DNA from: Allobosea sp. CS1GBMeth4
Lineage (GTDB): Bacteria; Pseudomonadota; Alphaproteobacteria; Rhizobiales; Beijerinckiaceae
Direction: 5' to 3'
Length of the DNA: 64,000 bases
Assembly (NCBI RefSeq): GCF_900185715.1
Contig: NZ_FYAS01000013.1
Coordinates: forward strand, 1 to 64,000
The notes under the pieces were generated by a model. The model was not told the origin of the DNA. It made no database searches and saw only the letters and a list, made by a program, of their open reading frames with translations. Positions 27,449-36,245 of the stretch are shown here, piece by piece. The position numbers were made by a program, and so were the translations under genes. The number at the start of each line of letters is the position of its first letter. Within the stretch, counting starts at the first letter, position 1.

Positions 27449-28519
27449 TCAGCTCGCATCCTCGCGCTTTTCCGGCTTCACCCAGCCGACGAGGACAGGC
27501 ATCAGCAGCCCGAGCAGCATGAAGCGCGTCAGATGGTGCGCGCCGACATAGAGCGGGTCGAGCCCCATGGCGAAGGCGAGCATCGCCATCGCCTCGAGCC
27601 CGCCGGGCGCGAAGGCCGCCATGGCGCTGGCATAGGGCACGCCGGCGAGCCAGGCCGCCGGCCAGGCGAAGGCGAAGGCGACCGCCATCGAGACGATGAA
27701 GCCGCCGATGGCGAGCGGGAACAGCGCCGCGATCTCGTTGCGCTTCAGGTTCGAGACGCGCCCGCCCATGGCCGCGCCGAGCATGACCATCACCGCGATC
27801 GCGATCTCGGGCGGCATCGTGCCGTGAACCAAGCCGGCGCCGTGCAGAACGGCACTCGCCAGGGTCGCCCCGAGGATGAAGGGCGCGGTGACGCCGACGC
27901 GCTCGAAGACGAGCCCGGTGGCGAGGCCGCTGCCGAGCAGCAGCGCCATGTCGCCGAGGCTCGCGACCACGGCCGGAGGCGGCAGGGCGAGCGGGCCGTC
28001 GCCGCTCAGCTTCATGATGCTGGGCAGGACCGCGACCAGGACGAGAATGCGAAAGAGCTGGATCGCGGCGATGCGCCCGATATTGGCGCCCTTGTCCTGC
28101 GCCACCGAGATCACCGCCGAGAGCGCGCCGGGCGCGGCCGCGAGCAGCGAGTCGATCCAGCTCCAGCGCGCGACGAAGCGCAGATAGGCGCCCGTCGCCA
28201 GCATGATCGCGACGAGACCGACCACCAGCACCAGCAGCGAGCCGGGATAGCGCGCCGTCGCGGCGAGCGCCTCCGGCGTTGCAGCCGAGCCGATCAGCAC
28301 GCCGGACATCACCATGGTCGAATCGAACCAGGGGCGGCGCAGATCCGGCAGCGGCCGGGTGACGCCGAGGATGGAGACCAGCAGCATCGAGCCGGAGAGC
28401 CAGGCGGCCGGCACGTCGAGCAGGGCGAAGAGCGCGCCGCCCGCCGCCGCGCAGGCGATCACCGCCGCTTCGCGCGAGAGGGTGCGCAGATGATAGGGGA
28501 CGTGGCTCGGTATCGGCAT
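27449..28519 (-). CDS. AbrB family (COG3180) membrane protein
   Basis: A 356-residue integral membrane protein with about ten helices in two similar halves (PAAWLSGSMLLVSILG...; PFILGATLASAVLHGAGLV...), and VSNLKRNEIAALF between. This family is often mislabelled as a transcriptional regulator or ammonia monooxygenase; it is a transporter-like protein related to AbrB of E. coli, of unknown substrate. It ends three bases from the convergent SMP-30 stop. Confidence 0.83.
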   Translation of the reverse strand: MPIPSHVPYHLRTLSREAAVIACAAAGGALFALLDVPAAWLSGSMLLVSILGVTRPLPDLRRPWFDSTMVMSGVLIGSAATPEALAATARYPGSLLVLVVGLVAIMLATGAYLRFVARWSWIDSLLAAAPGALSAVISVAQDKGANIGRIAAIQLFRILVLVAVLPSIMKLSGDGPLALPPPAVVASLGDMALLLGSGLATGLVFERVGVTAPFILGATLASAVLHGAGLVHGTMPPEIAIAVMVMLGAAMGGRVSNLKRNEIAALFPLAIGGFIVSMAVAFAFAWPAAWLAGVPYASAMAAFAPGGLEAMAMLAFAMGLDPLYVGAHHLTRFMLLGLLMPVLVGWVKPEKREDAS

Positions 28520-28636
28520 GACGCTCGCGATGCGCCATGCGAGCGCAACGCCGCATCAATGGCCGTCGCGGGGGCTCAGGTCAAACGCCCGGAGCGCAGG
28601 CGGGCCATGACCACCCGCCATGCCCCGCCCGCGGGC

Positions 28637-29827
28637 TCAATCGGCCAGCGCCCTCTGCAGACGCGCCACTGCTTCGACGAGGTCGGAGGCCTTGCGGGCG
28701 AAGCAGAATCTGAGACCGGTCTCGCCGCCGGGGCCGAAGGCGGTGCCCGGCGCCAGGCCGACATTGGCCTTGTCGACCAGATCGAGCGCCAGCCTGCGGG
28801 AATCCGTCCAGCCGTCGACGCTGAAGAACTGGTAGAAGGCGCCGTCCGGCGCCTGCAGCGCGACGCGGTTGGTCGCCTTCAGCCCCTCGGCGACGATGCG
28901 GCGCCCTTCCGTTGCGCGCGCGATCTGCTCCGCGACGAAGGGCTCGCCCTCCTCCAGCGCCGCCACGGCGGCACGCTGGACGAAAACCGGGGAGCCGGAG
29001 GTCGAGTACTGGATCAGGTTCTCGACGATCTGGCCGAAAGCAGGCGGCGCCTCGATCCAGCCGACGCGCCAGCCGGTCATCGCCCAGTTCTTCGAGAAGG
29101 TCTGGACGAAGAGCACGCGGTCTTCCTGCTCCATCACGTCGTGGAACGAGGCGGCGCGAGCCGAACCGTCATAGACGAAGCGGGCATAGATCTCGTCGGC
29201 GATGATCCAGATTCCGTGCCTGCGGGCGATCGCGAGGATGGCGGCGAGTTCGTCGCGCGTCGCGGTCCAGCCGGTCGGATTGGCCGGCGAATTGATGACG
29301 AAGGCGCGCGTGCGCGGCGAGATCGCCGCTTCCAGCCGCTCGAGGTCGAGCGTGAAGCGCCCGTCCCGGAACTCCATGGGCACGCAGACGGGATTGGCGC
29401 CGGCGACGCCCATGGCGGCGGCGAAGTTCGGCCAGGCCGGGGTCGGGACGATCAGCTCGTCGCCGACGCCCGCGATCAGGCGCACCGCGATCTGGACCGA
29501 CTGCATGCCCGAGCCGGTGACGTAGAAGCGATCCGCCGCGAAGGGGCGGCCGTAGAGCGCGGTGTGATAGCGCGCCAGCGCCTCGCGCAGCTCGGGGATG
29601 CCGCGCTGCCAGGTGTAGAAGGTCTCGCCGTCGGCGAGCGACTTGTTCGCGGCGCGGACGATGAACTCAGGCGTCGGCAGATCGCCCTCGCCGACCCAGA
29701 GCGGGATCAGCCCCGGCTTGAGCCGGCCGTGATTGACGACCTCGACGATGCCGCTCTCCGGCGCGTTGCGCGCCTCGGGGCGCAGATCGGCGATCAGGCT
29801 GGTGCCGGCCGGTGCGTGCATGTTCAT
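28637..29827 (-). CDS. PLP-dependent aminotransferase, class I/II
   Basis: A 396-residue fold-type I aminotransferase close to aspartate aminotransferases. The pyridoxal lysine lies in VQTFSKNWAMTGWRVGWIEAP, the Asn-Pro-x-Gly motif is INSPANPTGWTATRDEL, the cofactor Asp/Tyr region is IIADEIYARFVYDG, and the terminal Arg is in GLRFCFARKASDL. The amino donor is probably an acidic or aromatic amino acid. ATG at 29827 has AGGA about eleven bases upstream; a Met two codons later is also possible. Confidence 0.9.
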   Translation of the reverse strand: MNMHAPAGTSLIADLRPEARNAPESGIVEVVNHGRLKPGLIPLWVGEGDLPTPEFIVRAANKSLADGETFYTWQRGIPELREALARYHTALYGRPFAADRFYVTGSGMQSVQIAVRLIAGVGDELIVPTPAWPNFAAAMGVAGANPVCVPMEFRDGRFTLDLERLEAAISPRTRAFVINSPANPTGWTATRDELAAILAIARRHGIWIIADEIYARFVYDGSARAASFHDVMEQEDRVLFVQTFSKNWAMTGWRVGWIEAPPAFGQIVENLIQYSTSGSPVFVQRAAVAALEEGEPFVAEQIARATEGRRIVAEGLKATNRVALQAPDGAFYQFFSVDGWTDSRRLALDLVDKANVGLAPGTAFGPGGETGLRFCFARKASDLVEAVARLQRALAD

Positions 29828-30035
29828 GGGCGATCCTTCGCGGGAAACATGCACGCCAATCTAGCCGATCTTGCGCCGCCGCGGCATGAAATGACGAAAT
29901 CGACCCGATCGGTCGCGGTGATGGATCGCGGGCTGGCCGCTCCGCCATTTCGAGGAGCGCGGCGACGACGCCGCCGACATGACGCAGGCTCTGCGACACC
30001 GGCCAGCCTCGCCGCCGGCGACGACGCGGCGCAGC

Positions 30036-30452
30036 TCAGGATTTCTGCTTCAGCAGGTCACGGATTTCGGTGAGCAGGGCGATGTCCTGCGGCGGGGCCA
30101 CCGGCTCGACCGGCTTGGCCGCTTCCTTGCGGCGAAGCGTATTGATGCCCTTGACGACGAGGAAGAGTACGAAGGCGATGATCAGGAAGTTGACGGCGAT
30201 GGTGATGAAATTGCCGTAGGCCAGGACCGCACCCTGCTTCTTCGCATCGGCGAGGACCGGGGAGGTGACGGTGCTGTTGAGACCGAAGAAGTAGTTGGAG
30301 AAGTCGACGCTGCCGATCGCGCCGATCAGCGGCATGATGATGTCGCCGACCAGCGACTCGACGATCCGTCCGAAAGCCGCGCCGATGATCACGCCGATGG
30401 CGAGATCGACGACGTTGCCCTTCAGTGCGAATTCCCTGAATTCCTTGAGCAT
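30036..30452 (-). CDS. mscL: Large-conductance mechanosensitive channel MscL
   Basis: A 138-residue channel: [44 protein letters not shown] is the N-terminal helix and pore-lining TM1; TM2 is [23 protein letters not shown]; a C-terminal helix ([16 protein letters not shown]) completes the pentamer bundle. It releases solutes on osmotic downshock. It is divergent from the sensor kinase gene across 259 bases, in which I see no clear element. Confidence 0.97.
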   Translation of the reverse strand: MLKEFREFALKGNVVDLAIGVIIGAAFGRIVESLVGDIIMPLIGAIGSVDFSNYFFGLNSTVTSPVLADAKKQGAVLAYGNFITIAVNFLIIAFVLFLVVKGINTLRRKEAAKPVEPVAPPQDIALLTEIRDLLKQKS

Positions 30453-30711
30453 GGCGCGTCCTTCCGAATGCGTGGCCAGCCTGCGGCATCGCGCCGCGCA
30501 ATGCCGCCGCCGGCGCAGGCTAGATCATCCCCGGCCGCCGAGGGAGTCGGTTTCTGGCCTTGTACCCGGCTCGCACCGGAGCGACGGACGTCCGGGCCGG
30601 ACGCCGGCCGGATGACGAAACGGCGGCGGCGGGTGCGCGCCAAAAGGCCGATGGCGAAGACAGTTCAACGGCGATAGATTTGCCGGCGATCGCCGTTGCC
30701 AAGGAGGCGCG

Positions 30712-33700
30712 ATGCTCCCGGCCTGGTCCGTCGTCCTGAGCGCACTCGGCTATCTCTGCGCCCTGTTCGCGATCGCCCATCTCGCGGACACGGCCGGACG
30801 GCGGCTGATGAGCGGGCGGACGCGCACGACGATCTATGCGCTGGCGCTCGGGGTCTACTGCACCTCCTGGACCTTCTACGGCTCGGTCGGCTTCGCCAGC
30901 CGGGCGGGCTTCGACTTTCTCGGCATCTATGTCGGCCCGGCCCTGGTGATCGGGCTCGGGCATCGCTTCGTCGCCCGCATCGTCAGCATCGCCAAGTCGC
31001 AGAACATCACCTCTGTCGCCGACTTCGTCGGCGCGCGCTACGGCAAGAGCGAGCGCGTCGCGGCGCTGGTCTGCATCGTCGCGGTGATCGGCGCCCTGCC
31101 CTATATCGCCCTGCAATTGAAGGCGGTGGCGAACTCCCTCTCGGTGTTCTTCGCCGCCGCCGGCGGGCCGCCGCCGATGACCAACATGCCGGTGCTGAGC
31201 GATCTCGCCTTCCTGGTTGCGCTGGTCCTGGCCGGCTTCGCCTGCGCCTTCGGCACGCGCCATATCGACGCCACCGAGCACCAGGACGGGCTGGTTCTGG
31301 CGATCGCGGCCGAGTCGCTGGTCAAGCTCGTCGCCTTCCTGGCGCTCGGGGTCTTCGTCGTCTACGGCCTGTTCGACGGCGCGGGCGACCTCTTCGCCCA
31401 GGCGGCGCGGGCCGCCGCTGACGGGCCACCGATCTGGGAACGGACATCGAGCTGGCCGATGTTCCTCACGCTGACGGCCCTGTCCTCCTGCGCCGCGCTG
31501 CTGCTGGCGCGACAGTTCCACATGGCGATCGTCGAGAACCGCGACGTCCGCGACGTGCGCCGCGCCGCCTGGATGTTCCCGCTCTATCTCGTGCTCATCA
31601 ACCTCTTCGTCCTGCCGCTCGCCGCGGCCGGCGAGGTTCTCCTGCCGGGCGCCGCGGTGGATCGCGACATGACCGTGCTGCTGCTGCCGCTGGAGAAGCA
31701 GGCCGGGGTGATCGCCCTCCTCGTCTTCATCGGCGGGCTCTCGGCCGGCACGGCGATGGTCATCGTGGCGTCGGTCGCGCTGGCGATCATGATCTCGAAC
31801 CATCTGGTCACGCCGCTGCTGCTGCGCGGGCGCGGCGTCAGCGTCGACCCGGAGCAGGCGGCCGCGCTGCTGCAGGGCGGCCGGCGGCGCAACAGCTCGA
31901 CCGGTGGCGATCTCGGCTCGCAGGTGGTGCATATCAGGCGGCTCGCCATCGTCGCCGTGATCCTGCTCGGCTACGCCTATTACCGTGCGGCCGGCGAGGC
32001 GGCGCTGGTGTCGATCGGCCTGCTGTCCTTCGCCGCCACGGCCCAGATCGCGCCAGCCTTCTTCGGCGGGCTGATCTGGCGCCGCGGCACCGCGCTCGGC
32101 GCGGCGGCGGGGCTGTCCGCCGGCCTGCTGACCTGGCTCTACACCCTGCTGATGCCGAGCCTCGCCTTGCCCGGCGGCGATTGGGCGCAGATCGTCGAGC
32201 ACGGGCCGCTCGGCATCGCCGCCCTGCGGCCGGAGGCGCTGTTCGGCCTGTCGCTGCCGGCCCTGCCCCATGGCGTGCTCTGGAGCCTCGGCATCAACAT
32301 CGTCTGCTATGTCGGCTTCTCGCTGGTGCGGCCGGCGAGCGCGATGGAGCGGCTGCAGGCCAACGCCTTCGTGGAGTCGGACCGGGCGACCATGGCCCAG
32401 TCCTTCTCGCTCTGGCGCTCCAGCGTCACCGAGGCGGAGCTGCAGTCGACCATCGGGCGCTATCTCGGCCAGGAGCGGACGCAGCGCGCCTTCGAAGGGT
32501 TCGCCCATTCGCGCGGAGAGGTGCTCAACGGGACGCGCGAGGCCGACATCCACATGCTGCGCTTCGGCGAGCACCTGCTCTCCTCCGCGATCGGGGCCGC
32601 CTCCTCACGCCTCGTGCTGTCGCTGCTGCTGAAGCGGCGCAACCTCTCGACCGAAGCCGCCTTCAAGCTGCTCGACGACGCCTCCGCCGCGCTGCAGTAC
32701 AATCGCGACATCCTGCAGAACGGCCTCGACCATGCCGGCCAGGGCATTACCGTGCTCGACCGCGATCTTCGCCTGCTCGCCTGGAACAAGGCCTTCATCC
32801 AGCTCTACGACCTGCCGCCCTCGCTGGTGCGCTTCGGGACCGGCCTCGACGAGATCGTGCGCTACAACGCGCAGCGCGGCGCCTATGGCGCCGGTCCGCA
32901 GGACGAGCTGATGGCGGCGCGGCTGGAGAGCTTCGTCAACGATCGCGAGCCGGTCCGGCTCAAGCTCTACCCATCCAAGAAGGTCATCGAAATCCGCTCC
33001 AACCCGCTGCCCGACGGCGGCATCGTCACCACCTACACCGACATCACCGAGACGGTCGCGGCCGAGGAGGAGCTGGCGCGCACCAACGAGACGCTGGAGA
33101 AGCGCGTCGCCGAGCGCACCGAGGAGATCCGGCGCGTCAACACCGAACTGCAGCGCGCCAAGGCCGAGGCCGACGAGGCCAACGCCTCGAAGACGCGCTT
33201 CCTCGCCGCCGCCAGCCACGACATCCTACAACCGCTCAACGCCGCCCGGCTCTACGCCTCCGCCCTGGTCGAACGCGACCGCGCCGGCGCGCAGCCCGAC
33301 CTCGCCGAGAACATCGACGCCTCGCTCGACGCGGTCGAGGAGATCCTGACCGCGCTGCTCGAGATCTCGCGGCTCGACGGCGGCGCGCTCAAGCCCGAGA
33401 TCGGCGCCTTCCGCCTCGACGAGCTGATGCGCCAGCTGCAGCGCGAATTCGAGCCGAGCGCCCAGGAGAAGGGCCTGAAGCTCGTCTTCGCGCCGACTTC
33501 GGCCACCATCCGCTCCGATCGGCGCCTGTTGCGCCGGCTCCTCCAGAACCTGATCTCGAACGCGATCAAGTACACGCCCAATGGCAAGGTTCTGGTCGGC
33601 TGCCGCCATCGAGGCGGACAGATCGCGATCGAGGTGCTCGATACCGGGCTCGGCATCCCGGCCAGCAAGCAGAAGACGGTGTTCCGCGAGTTCCAGCGCC

Positions 33701-34287
33701 TCGACCAGGGCGCCAAGGTGGCGCGCGGCCTCGGCCTCGGCCTCTCGATCGTCGAGCGGATCGCGCGCACGCTCGACCACAAGCTCTCCCTCGCCTCGAC
33801 GCCGGGCCGCGGGACGCGCTTCTCGATCCTGGTGCCGCGGGCGGCGCCGCTGCCGGCGATGGCGACGACCGCAGCCACGCGCGGCACCCCGCCCAGCAGC
33901 CAGCTCGCCGGCCTGAAGCTGCTCGCCATCGACAACGAGCCGGCGATCCTCGACGGCATGCGCCTTCTGCTCGGCGGCTGGGGCTGCGAGGTCGAGACCG
34001 CCCGAGACCTCGACGAAGCCGCCGCCGCGATCGCCGCGGGCGGGGCTCCGGACGTGCTGATCGCCGACTACCATCTCGATCATGGCGAGAACGGCATCGC
34101 CCTGATCTCGGCTTTGCGGCACCGCGTCGGCGGGCTGCCGGCGATCCTGCTGACGGCGGACCGCTCGCCCGAAGTGCGCGAGGAGGCGGCCGCGCTCGAC
34201 ATCCACGTGCTGAACAAGCCGCTGAAGCCCGGCGCCTTACGGGCGCTCCTGGCGCAATGGCGCGCGACTCGGCTGGCTGCCGAATAG
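30712..34287 (+). CDS. SSS transporter-like hybrid histidine kinase with PAS and receiver domains
   Basis: A 1191-residue sensor. About residues 1-545 are a sodium:solute symporter-like module with about thirteen helices (SWTFYGSVGFASRAGFDFLGIYVGP early). It is joined by a STAC-like linker (MLRFGEHLLSSAIGAASSRL) to a PAS domain (DHAGQGITVLDRDLRLLAWNKAF), a coiled-coil, a HisKA domain with His836 in AAASHDILQPL, an ATPase domain (NAIKYTPNG; DTGLGIP; GLGLGLSI) and a receiver domain with Asp1119 in LIADYHLDHG. Known relatives include the CbrA and NahK/FexB-type kinases that sense nutrients. No separate response regulator gene is adjacent. AAGGAGG before the ATG fixes the start. Confidence 0.93.
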   Translation: MLPAWSVVLSALGYLCALFAIAHLADTAGRRLMSGRTRTTIYALALGVYCTSWTFYGSVGFASRAGFDFLGIYVGPALVIGLGHRFVARIVSIAKSQNITSVADFVGARYGKSERVAALVCIVAVIGALPYIALQLKAVANSLSVFFAAAGGPPPMTNMPVLSDLAFLVALVLAGFACAFGTRHIDATEHQDGLVLAIAAESLVKLVAFLALGVFVVYGLFDGAGDLFAQAARAAADGPPIWERTSSWPMFLTLTALSSCAALLLARQFHMAIVENRDVRDVRRAAWMFPLYLVLINLFVLPLAAAGEVLLPGAAVDRDMTVLLLPLEKQAGVIALLVFIGGLSAGTAMVIVASVALAIMISNHLVTPLLLRGRGVSVDPEQAAALLQGGRRRNSSTGGDLGSQVVHIRRLAIVAVILLGYAYYRAAGEAALVSIGLLSFAATAQIAPAFFGGLIWRRGTALGAAAGLSAGLLTWLYTLLMPSLALPGGDWAQIVEHGPLGIAALRPEALFGLSLPALPHGVLWSLGINIVCYVGFSLVRPASAMERLQANAFVESDRATMAQSFSLWRSSVTEAELQSTIGRYLGQERTQRAFEGFAHSRGEVLNGTREADIHMLRFGEHLLSSAIGAASSRLVLSLLLKRRNLSTEAAFKLLDDASAALQYNRDILQNGLDHAGQGITVLDRDLRLLAWNKAFIQLYDLPPSLVRFGTGLDEIVRYNAQRGAYGAGPQDELMAARLESFVNDREPVRLKLYPSKKVIEIRSNPLPDGGIVTTYTDITETVAAEEELARTNETLEKRVAERTEEIRRVNTELQRAKAEADEANASKTRFLAAASHDILQPLNAARLYASALVERDRAGAQPDLAENIDASLDAVEEILTALLEISRLDGGALKPEIGAFRLDELMRQLQREFEPSAQEKGLKLVFAPTSATIRSDRRLLRRLLQNLISNAIKYTPNGKVLVGCRHRGGQIAIEVLDTGLGIPASKQKTVFREFQRLDQGAKVARGLGLGLSIVERIARTLDHKLSLASTPGRGTRFSILVPRAAPLPAMATTAATRGTPPSSQLAGLKLLAIDNEPAILDGMRLLLGGWGCEVETARDLDEAAAAIAAGGAPDVLIADYHLDHGENGIALISALRHRVGGLPAILLTADRSPEVREEAAALDIHVLNKPLKPGALRALLAQWRATRLAAE

Positions 34288-34303
34288 GCCGATTGCGGCC
34301 TCG

Positions 34304-34891
34304 CTACTCCGGCGCAGGCTCCGCCGCTGCCTGGCCGGCCACCGCGCCGGCCTGCCGCAACGCCTCCTCGGCCGCGAGGAAAGCCGCGACCTCGCGGCTC
34401 GGCGCCGGGCTCTCCGCTGCGACGCCCATCTCGCCGAACAGGCGCGCGGCCGGCACATAGGCCCTGGCCTTGCGGTCATAGAGCGCGGCGCGGACGAGCG
34501 CGACCGCGGCGACGATCTCGTTGCCGTCGCGCCCCGCCGCCAGGATCCGGTGCTGGATCACGACCCAGCTCTCGCTCCAGCAGAGCAGGCGCGTCTCCAG
34601 CCTGATCGCCCGGAACAGGCGCAGCTCGCGGCGGAAGCGGATGGTGCCGCAATTGACGACGGGCACCCAGCCATGGCGCAGGACCGCGCGCCAGAGGCCG
34701 CTGCGCAGCATCAGGTCGGCGCGGCCGAGATCCATCAGCCCCCAATAGCGGGCATTGTTCATGTGCAGGCTGGTGTCGAGATCGTGGAGCCAGACCCGGA
34801 AGGGCAGGATCGAGGCCTCGAAAGGCGGCTTCAGCCTGGGCTGGAAAGGCCGGCTGAGCAGCAGCCAGACGAGGCGGAACCAGAGATTCAT
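34304..34891 (-). CDS. Hotdog thioesterase, THEM6/4HBT_2-like
   Basis: A 195-residue protein with an N-terminal hydrophobic helix (LWFRLVWLLLSRPF) and a hotdog domain with the motif DLDTSLHMNNARYWGLMDLGRADLML, whose Asp is the likely catalytic residue. The C-terminal third is an alanine-rich extension. It probably acts on acyl-CoA or acyl-ACP near the membrane; substrate unknown. ATG at 34891 chosen because the frame upstream of it is not protein-like. It is convergent with the kinase gene, ending 17 bases from its stop. Confidence 0.82.
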   Translation of the reverse strand: MNLWFRLVWLLLSRPFQPRLKPPFEASILPFRVWLHDLDTSLHMNNARYWGLMDLGRADLMLRSGLWRAVLRHGWVPVVNCGTIRFRRELRLFRAIRLETRLLCWSESWVVIQHRILAAGRDGNEIVAAVALVRAALYDRKARAYVPAARLFGEMGVAAESPAPSREVAAFLAAEEALRQAGAVAGQAAAEPAPE

Positions 34892-34987
34892 GACAGCGTC
34901 CCGGGAAAGATAGTTCAGTTGTAAACATTTTTGCGCCTGCGGCCAGCGCCACCGGATTCTTCCGCTTCGATTCCAACCAAGCTGGAT

Positions 34988-35076
34988 CGTCATTGCGAGC
35001 GCAGCGAAGCAATCCAGAAGGACGTAAAGCTCTCCCGCTCCTGGATTGCTTCGTCGCTACGCTCCTCGCAATGACG
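34988..35076. repeat. Palindromic intergenic repeat, copy 2
   Basis: The left arm 34988-35017 and right arm 35041-35076 are inverted copies, with the same 30/36-base asymmetry as copy 1 at 8445-8539. It lies in the 383-base gap 34892-35274. Bases 34892-34987 show nothing recognisable; 35077-35274 hold two smaller palindromes listed separately. Confidence 0.88.
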
Positions 35077-35114
35077 ACCGGGCGTCTGGGTAAAGTCGCG
35101 ATCGAATGCTGCAC

Positions 35115-35128
35115 CGCACGATCGTGCG
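35115..35128 (+). promoter_or_regulatory. Perfect 14-bp palindrome upstream of Lrp-type gene
   Basis: CGCACGATCGTGCG reads the same on both strands. A second inverted repeat, GCGCAGA-AGCA-TCTGCGC, lies at 35208-35225, about 50 bases before the regulator ATG. Both could be operators, but neither matches the AT-rich Lrp consensus. Confidence 0.4.
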
Positions 35129-35274
35129 ACGCGGGACGCCACGGCGGCGCCTGCGCGCGGATAATTCGGGATGGCGCGCAAGATCATGCTTGCCAAGCGC
35201 GCTTTTTGCGCAGAAGCATCTGCGCTTTCCGGCGGCCGCCGAGGCGCCACCGGTCATGGGACGACGCACCGGCG

Positions 35275-35739
35275 ATGCAGATCGAACTCGATTCCCGCGA
35301 CAGGACGATCCTGCGCATCCTCCAGAAGGATGGCCGGATCACCAATTCTGACCTCGCCGAGAAGGTGCACCTCTCGCCCTCGGCCTGCCTGCGGCGGGTG
35401 CGCCAGCTCGAGGAGAGCGGGCTGATCCGCGGCTATGTGATGATGCTCGACGAACGCATCGCCGGTTTCCCCGGCACCGCCTTCGTCTTCGTCACCCTCG
35501 ACCAGCAGGGCCGCGCCTCGCTGGAGAGCTTCGAGAAGGCGGTGCAGGACCTGCCCGAGATCCTCGAGTGCCACCTGCTCGCCGGCGCGCATGACTACCT
35601 GATGCGGGTGATCTATCGCGACAGCGCCGATTTCGAGCGCATCCACACCGACATCATCACGCAATTGCCGGGCGTCACCCGGGTGCAGTCGACGCTGACG
35701 CTGCGCACGATCAAGAAGACCTCGGCGCTGCCGATGTGA
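35275..35739 (+). CDS. Lrp/AsnC family transcriptional regulator
   Basis: A 154-residue regulator: N-terminal helix-turn-helix (LDSRDRTILRILQKDGRITNSDLAEKVHLSPSACLRRVRQLEESGLI) and a C-terminal RAM ligand domain (EILECHLLAGAHDYLMRVIYRDSADFERI and LPGVTRVQSTLTLRTIK). It likely responds to an amino acid; the target cannot be inferred because its neighbours run in other directions. ATG at 35275 matches the usual family N-terminus. Confidence 0.92.
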   Translation: MQIELDSRDRTILRILQKDGRITNSDLAEKVHLSPSACLRRVRQLEESGLIRGYVMMLDERIAGFPGTAFVFVTLDQQGRASLESFEKAVQDLPEILECHLLAGAHDYLMRVIYRDSADFERIHTDIITQLPGVTRVQSTLTLRTIKKTSALPM

Positions 35740-35907
35740 TGTGAGGCGGGGTTCCCCTTTCGAGCCACGCCCCACGAGCGCTCCTCGGAACGAGGCTCGG
35801 AGGTCGCTGCCTGAAGAGGGTTGCGAGAGCGGGCATCAAAGTCGATAACGGCCGCCCGCTGAAGCTGCCCGCTTCGATCGAATCGCCGACTTGCCTCACC
35901 CCTTTGT

Positions 35908-35960
35908 TTTGACGCAATTCCGGACGCAAACCGCTACGCACTCTTGCTGGAATTGCTTTG
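35908..35960 (+). promoter_or_regulatory. Conserved-looking imperfect palindrome before xseB
   Basis: Starts TTTGACGCAATTCCGGACGC; GCAATTCC (35914-35921) is the inverse of GGAATTGC (35949-35956), 27 bases apart, ending 13 bases before the xseB start. I recall very similar blocks before other genes in rhizobial genomes, from memory only. TTTTGACG could also serve as a -35. The rest of the 35740-35907 gap shows nothing I recognise. Confidence 0.55.
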
Positions 35961-35972
35961 GGAACCGCGCCC

Positions 35973-36230
35973 GTGACCGACGCCAACACCAATGCCGATG
36001 TCGCCGGCCTGCCCTTCGAGGCGGCCCTGAAGGAGCTCGAAGGCATCGTCGCCCGGCTCGAGCGCGGCGATGTCGCGCTGGAGGAATCGATCGACATCTA
36101 CACCCGTGGCGAGGCGCTGAAGGCGCGCTGCGACGCGCTGCTGAAGCAGGCCGAAGCCCGCATCGAGAAGATCACGCTCGGCGCCGACGGCAAGCCGACG
36201 GGCACCCAGCCGCTCGACGTCGGCAACTGA
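35973..36230 (+). CDS. xseB: Exodeoxyribonuclease VII small subunit
   Basis: An 85-residue helical protein with the XseB core [52 protein letters not shown]. XseB subunits assemble on XseA to make exonuclease VII, which degrades single-stranded DNA; xseA is not in the window. GTG at 35973 is preferred because GGGA lies about twelve bases upstream; a TTG five codons earlier is possible. In many alphaproteobacteria xseB directly precedes dxs; here 5.4 kb lie between them. Confidence 0.93.
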   Translation: MTDANTNADVAGLPFEAALKELEGIVARLERGDVALEESIDIYTRGEALKARCDALLKQAEARIEKITLGADGKPTGTQPLDVGN

Positions 36231-36245
36231 CGGGCGCTCCGGCCA

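Noticed and set aside
27449..28519. AbrB name taken as a transcriptional regulator
   Set aside because: The protein is about ten membrane helices; it shares only the name with the SpoVT-AbrB DNA-binding proteins.
27533..30073. Plus-strand open frame of over 800 codons across the AbrB-family and aminotransferase genes
   Set aside because: Low-complexity Arg/Asp/Gly sequence antisense to two clear genes.
30520..32574. Antisense open frame of over 680 codons in the sensor kinase gene
   Set aside because: Shadow frame; Gln/Arg/Asp-rich without a domain.
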